Shown: piece after piece, positions 61,259 through 64,000 of the stretch
Position numbering within the stretch: position 1 is the first letter of the stretch
Layout of the letters: every line of letters begins with the position of its first letter
DNA from: Oleispira sp963851095
Lineage (GTDB): Bacteria > Pseudomonadota > Gammaproteobacteria > Pseudomonadales > Oceanobacteraceae
Length of the DNA stretch: 64,000 nt
Direction of reading: 5' to 3'
Assembly: GCA_963851095.1 (NCBI GenBank)
Contig: CAWKOX010000001.1
Span: 45,900 to 109,899, forward strand
Made by a program: the position numbers and the translations under genes
The notes under the pieces: model-generated
Told to the model about the DNA's origin: nothing
The model's database searches: none
What the model saw: only the letters and a program-made list of their open reading frames with translations

Positions 61259-61742
61259 TTTGTAACCACTTATACATTACTAGAGCATCTACATAACCTT
61301 GTTTAGGATGATTGAATGCTTTTGGTAAGCGACCAACAGTTTCGAAGCCAAGCTTGTCCCATAAGCGAACTGCACCCTCATTGCTTGATGCAACGAAATT
61401 AAACTGCATAGCTTTGTACCCTAACTCTAATGCAATTTTTTGCGAGTGCTCACACATGGATGTAGCTAAACCTTTACCTCTAGCGAGAGAAGAAACCATA
61501 TAGCCACAATTGCAAACATGACTACCAGGGCCGGCCTGATTAGTTTTTAAATAATACGTACCTAATATATTGCCATCTTCTTCAAAGACGTAGGTCTTTC
61601 GCGGTGCATCTAACCAGATTTTCTCAGCTTGATCTTTTGTTGTATTTGTTTCGTAGGCATAGGTTTCACCAGCTAATACTATTTCCTGAAATATTGGCCA
61701 AATTGAATCCCAATCGTCTTTTGTAGCCTCTCTAATATTCAT
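61254..61742 (-). CDS. GNAT-family N-acetyltransferase (cassette gene)
   Basis: A 162-residue acetyltransferase with the family start MNIREATKDDWDSIWPIFQE, the acetyl-CoA loop SLARGKGLATSMCEHSQ and the late ALVMYKWL. It belongs to the phosphinothricin/ribosomal-type GNAT branch often carried in integrons. It lies between two attC-like sites with its stop in the first core of site 1. Substrate unknown. Confidence 0.85.
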   Translation of the reverse strand: MNIREATKDDWDSIWPIFQEIVLAGETYAYETNTTKDQAEKIWLDAPRKTYVFEEDGNILGTYYLKTNQAGPGSHVCNCGYMVSSLARGKGLATSMCEHSQKIALELGYKAMQFNFVASSNEGAVRLWDKLGFETVGRLPKAFNHPKQGYVDALVMYKWLQT

Positions 61743-61762
61743 CTTTCTCTCTCATCTGAAAC

Positions 61763-61861
61763 ATAACGCTTGCATATGGGGTGGATTAAATGGAGTGAGG
61801 AACGAGCGCAGTTTAAGCCGTCCCAGCAGCCGAAGGCTGCGATCATGATGCACTTGTTAGC
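61763..61861 (-). other. attC-like site 2
   Basis: Minus strand: CTAACAAGTGCATCATG at one end and GCATATGCAAGCGTTATG-type sequence at the other, with paired TAAC, TGCAT and ATG and an unpaired extra base, as in attC sites. About 99 bases. Confidence 0.75.
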
Positions 61862-61866
61862 AGTTT

Positions 61867-62247
61867 TTAATCCCACCAATTGAACATCCCCACGCCCAAT
61901 GATTTCGGGGACCAGTATTTTACATCTGATTCATGCATATAATCCTGCAAAGCAAATGAAGCCTCCAGCTCTTTTTTATTGCGAGCAATAATCCCAAAAC
62001 CTTCTTTCAAAGCAAAAGCCAAGTCGACTCTATCTATAAAATTCAGATCACATGAGAACTCAGCAAGGGTTTCGCTAAAAGCCCACTCACCTTGAATAGA
62101 ACACAAGATACAATATTCAGAAGTGCCCTCTTTAACATAAGCCAAATGAAAATTAGGAGTAACTCCTGCCTCAGAAAAGGAAATAATTTCCATTTCCTTA
62201 GACATCTTGAGTGAGTATACAATTTTCTTAAAATCTGAGAATTTCAT
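61867..62247 (-). CDS. Hypothetical cassette gene
   Basis: A 126-residue soluble protein with no signal or membrane segment. It has an alpha-beta pattern (IISFSEAGVTPNFHLAYVKE, LCSIQGEWAFSETLAEFSCD) and a C-terminus ending in GVGMFNWWD. It lies between attC-like sites 2 and 3 and its stop is six bases before site 2. No family is recognised, as for many cassette genes. Confidence 0.65.
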   Translation of the reverse strand: MKFSDFKKIVYSLKMSKEMEIISFSEAGVTPNFHLAYVKEGTSEYCILCSIQGEWAFSETLAEFSCDLNFIDRVDLAFALKEGFGIIARNKKELEASFALQDYMHESDVKYWSPKSLGVGMFNWWD

Positions 62248-62255
62248 AATTTACT

Positions 62256-62358
62256 GCTAACAGTGGGATATACGAACCGGTTCGCATAACCCCTTATATA
62301 TGGGAAAGGCGAACGAGAAGGAAAATTCCTTTAAGATCATACGACTATCCCTGTTAAT
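62256..62358 (-). other. attC-like site 3
   Basis: The outer arms are TAACAGTGGGATA (62259-62271) and TATCCCTGTTA (62346-62356), which pair except for an unpaired TG, the usual attC feature; GTTCGC/GCGAAC pairs inside. No gene is left on its far side. Confidence 0.65.
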
Positions 62359-62537
62359 AATTTAAACAACACTATATTCGCTGTTCGCTTTTGTCAATTT
62401 GATATCACTTTCAACTATATTCGCTTATCAAGAGCACTTTAATATCTCAGCAATAATCATTATAAATTTCAATTACTTACGACATACAGCCCAAAAGTGA
62501 TAGGCGAACTCTCTTACTAATTCTACTTACTAGCCTC

Positions 62538-63638
62538 TCACAAAATATCCTTCAACGCTTCCAACAACAATCCATTCTCACTCTCAGTACCAATGGTAAA
62601 GCGTAAGCAATTTTCCAATAACGGATGCCCACCCGCTAAACATTTAATCAATACATTATGCTGTTTAAGCTGTTCAAATATTTCTTTCGCTTGGCCTTCA
62701 AATTCCATATCAGCGCGAGCTAAAATAAAGTTCGCTTCGCTTGGGTAACATTTAAAACCCAACTCGGTTAATGCATTGTGCATGCGCGTACGTTGTTGTT
62801 TTATCAGCTCGCATTGGCCTAATAAAATATCGTAATGCTCTAGTGCAAATTCGGCGCTGATTTGTGTGAGTACATTAATGTTGTACGGCATACGAATTTT
62901 ATCAAGTTCGTTTAGCCATTCTCTGCGGCCAAAGATCATGCCTAGACGTAATCCTGCTAGGCCGACTTTTGATAGCGTGCGCATTACTAACACGTTGTCG
63001 AATTCTTCTAAAAAATGCAGGTGGTTGCGGCTAGAAAATGGCAGGTAGGCTTCGTCCATTACGACTAAGCCTTTACTGGCTTGAATCAGTTCGCGCAGTT
63101 GTGATTCGCTGTATAGGTTTGCGGTTGGGTTGTTTGGTTGTGCTAGGAAGATTAGTTCTGGTTGTTGTTCGTTAATGCATTTCAACATGGCGGGCATGTC
63201 GAGTTCAAATTCCGATGTTAGCGGTACGCCAATATAATCGAGGCCACAAAATGTGGCGATCATTTTGTACATGACGAAGCCTGGATCAGGCGCCATGATG
63301 GTTGCTTTTTTCTCAGGGTTTAGCGGTGCTACCAGCATGGCTAATAATTGAATTATTTCGTCTGAGCCGTTACCTAATAAACAATCGAATTGCTCGGGTA
63401 CGTTCATCGCTTTGCGCAGGCCTGCTTTTACTTTAGGCGCTTGCGGGTGTGGGTAGCGATTGATGTTGGCGTGTTGTAGTTTTTTTGCCCAGGCTTGTTT
63501 TAATTCTTCTGACCACTGGTGTGGATTTTCCATGGCATCGAGTTTTACCATGCCACTAGCATCACCCACTGGGTAAGCTGATAGTGCACGGATTTCTGGG
63601 CGGACTAGGTTTTCAACCATTTGGGTAATTGATGTCAT
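62538..63638 (-). CDS. hisC: Histidinol-phosphate aminotransferase
   Basis: A 366-residue PLP-dependent class I/II aminotransferase converting imidazole-acetol phosphate to histidinol phosphate. The PLP lysine is K224 in TLSKVGLAGLRLG; other blocks are LGNGSDEIIQLL, PDPGFVMYKMIA, AQPNNPTANLYS and VMDEAYLPF. Length and order are normal. hisD is upstream on the same strand, so it is part of the his cluster, though a terminator-like hairpin lies between. Confidence 0.96.
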   Translation of the reverse strand: MTSITQMVENLVRPEIRALSAYPVGDASGMVKLDAMENPHQWSEELKQAWAKKLQHANINRYPHPQAPKVKAGLRKAMNVPEQFDCLLGNGSDEIIQLLAMLVAPLNPEKKATIMAPDPGFVMYKMIATFCGLDYIGVPLTSEFELDMPAMLKCINEQQPELIFLAQPNNPTANLYSESQLRELIQASKGLVVMDEAYLPFSSRNHLHFLEEFDNVLVMRTLSKVGLAGLRLGMIFGRREWLNELDKIRMPYNINVLTQISAEFALEHYDILLGQCELIKQQRTRMHNALTELGFKCYPSEANFILARADMEFEGQAKEIFEQLKQHNVLIKCLAGGHPLLENCLRFTIGTESENGLLLEALKDIL

Positions 63639-63664
63639 GGGATGCTCTCAAAGCTTGGGAAAAA

Positions 63665-63689
63665 ACATTTCAATGATGATATGAAATGT
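63665..63689 (-). terminator. Hairpin with T run between hisD and hisC
   Basis: ACATTTCA and TGAAATGT form an eight-bp stem; on the minus strand TTTTTT follows directly. It can act as a weak terminator or attenuator before hisC. Confidence 0.5.
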
Positions 63690-63701
63690 CATATAAAACT
63701 T

Positions 63702-63811
63702 GAAGCATGACGGGGTGTTTATGTAACAAATGTGGGAGGCATGGAGGCCGAGCCCAAGGCTACATGGAAGTATTTACGCCGTTTTGTGGAATAAATACTT
63801 CGTCATGCTTC
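63702..63811. repeat. ERIC-like palindromic element between hisD and hisC
   Basis: GAAGCATGACG (63702-63712) and CGTCATGCTTC (63801-63811) are perfect inverted arms around the inner hairpin GAAGTATTTA (63767-63776)/TAAATACTTC (63792-63801). The central TACATGGAAGTATTTACG resembles ERIC/MITE-like repeats of Vibrio-type genomes. Confidence 0.8.
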
Positions 63812-63847
63812 TAGATGTTTAATCTTGCGTAATTTTTCTAACAAGAA

Positions 63848-64000
63848 TTATTGTTTTTTGATGCGGTATTCTGCAGATCGTGCGTGCCCTTCTAGTTGCT
63901 CGCCACGGGCTAGAACGGAGGCTATTTTGCCCAGTTCGGATGCGCCTTCTGGGGAACACATAATCAGCGACGAACGTTTCTGGAAGTCATACACACCTAA
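63848..64000 (-). CDS. hisD: Histidinol dehydrogenase, C-terminal part (cut by window end)
   Basis: The last 50 codons read YDFQKRSSLIMCSPEGASEL, GKIASVLARGEQLEGHARSA, EYRIKKQ-stop, the conserved HisD C-terminus with the zinc-site histidine region HARSAEYR. HisD oxidises histidinol to histidine. The gene continues beyond the right edge. Confidence 0.95.
   Translation of the reverse strand, partial: LGVYDFQKRSSLIMCSPEGASELGKIASVLARGEQLEGHARSAEYRIKKQ

Noticed and set aside
1..64000. CRISPR array or ribosomal RNA
   Set aside because: I saw no regularly spaced direct repeats with unique spacers and no 16S/23S/5S rRNA sequence; the tandem repeats found are short and coding or local duplications.

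Overview
The window looks like chromosomal DNA of a marine-type gammaproteobacterium, most like the Oceanospirillales/Oleispira–Bermanella group. This is inferred from moderate AT richness, gammaproteobacterial gene sets (cmoA/cmoB, lolB, a bL25 gene of the CTC type, pilU, algW/degS-like protease) and the Pseudomonas-like order ispE–tRNA-Gln–prs–rplY–pth–ychF. The genus assignment is an inference, not something the sequence proves.

Positions 1-33,800 are mostly ordinary core genome: a partial secreted-protein gene, class I fumarase, small envelope proteins including two tandem secreted paralogs, Fe-superoxide dismutase, a Maf/YceF pyrophosphatase, a split type II secretion block (gspN-gspC-gspD), a hemA-prfA-rmuC-cmoA-cmoB strand, the outer-membrane/isoprenoid set (TPR lipoprotein, lolB, ispE), tRNA-Gln(TTG), prs, rplY, pth, ychF, pilU, a NIF3-family gene and a periplasmic DegS/AlgW-type protease. 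Strong hairpin terminators separate many of these units.

Positions 33,800-48,000 hold accessory metabolism and regulation: an SDR, an M4-like lipoprotein peptidase with a PKD domain, two related alpha/beta hydrolases, AraC and LysR regulators, an NAD(P)-binding reductase-like protein, a small beta-barrel, and a module of a TIGR03643 protein plus an iron-sulfur (6-4)-type photolyase, followed by a glutathione peroxidase, a PsiE-like membrane protein and an unusual flavin reductase-SDR fusion.

Positions 48,000-62,500 are a scrap-yard of mobile DNA. It contains two full-length HUH/Y1 (REP-associated type) transposases and three relics of the same family with conserved hairpin ends, IS3 and IS1182 relics, a decayed group II intron, a permease-ArsR pair caught between two transposase relics, small orphan genes, and a short integron-like cassette array (three attC-like sites, one GNAT gene, one unknown gene, one truncated secreted-protein gene) with no integrase in the window. 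A strongly folded intergenic stretch at 48.18-48.34 kb is unexplained. The window ends in hisC and the 3' end of hisD, which are core histidine biosynthesis genes on the minus strand.
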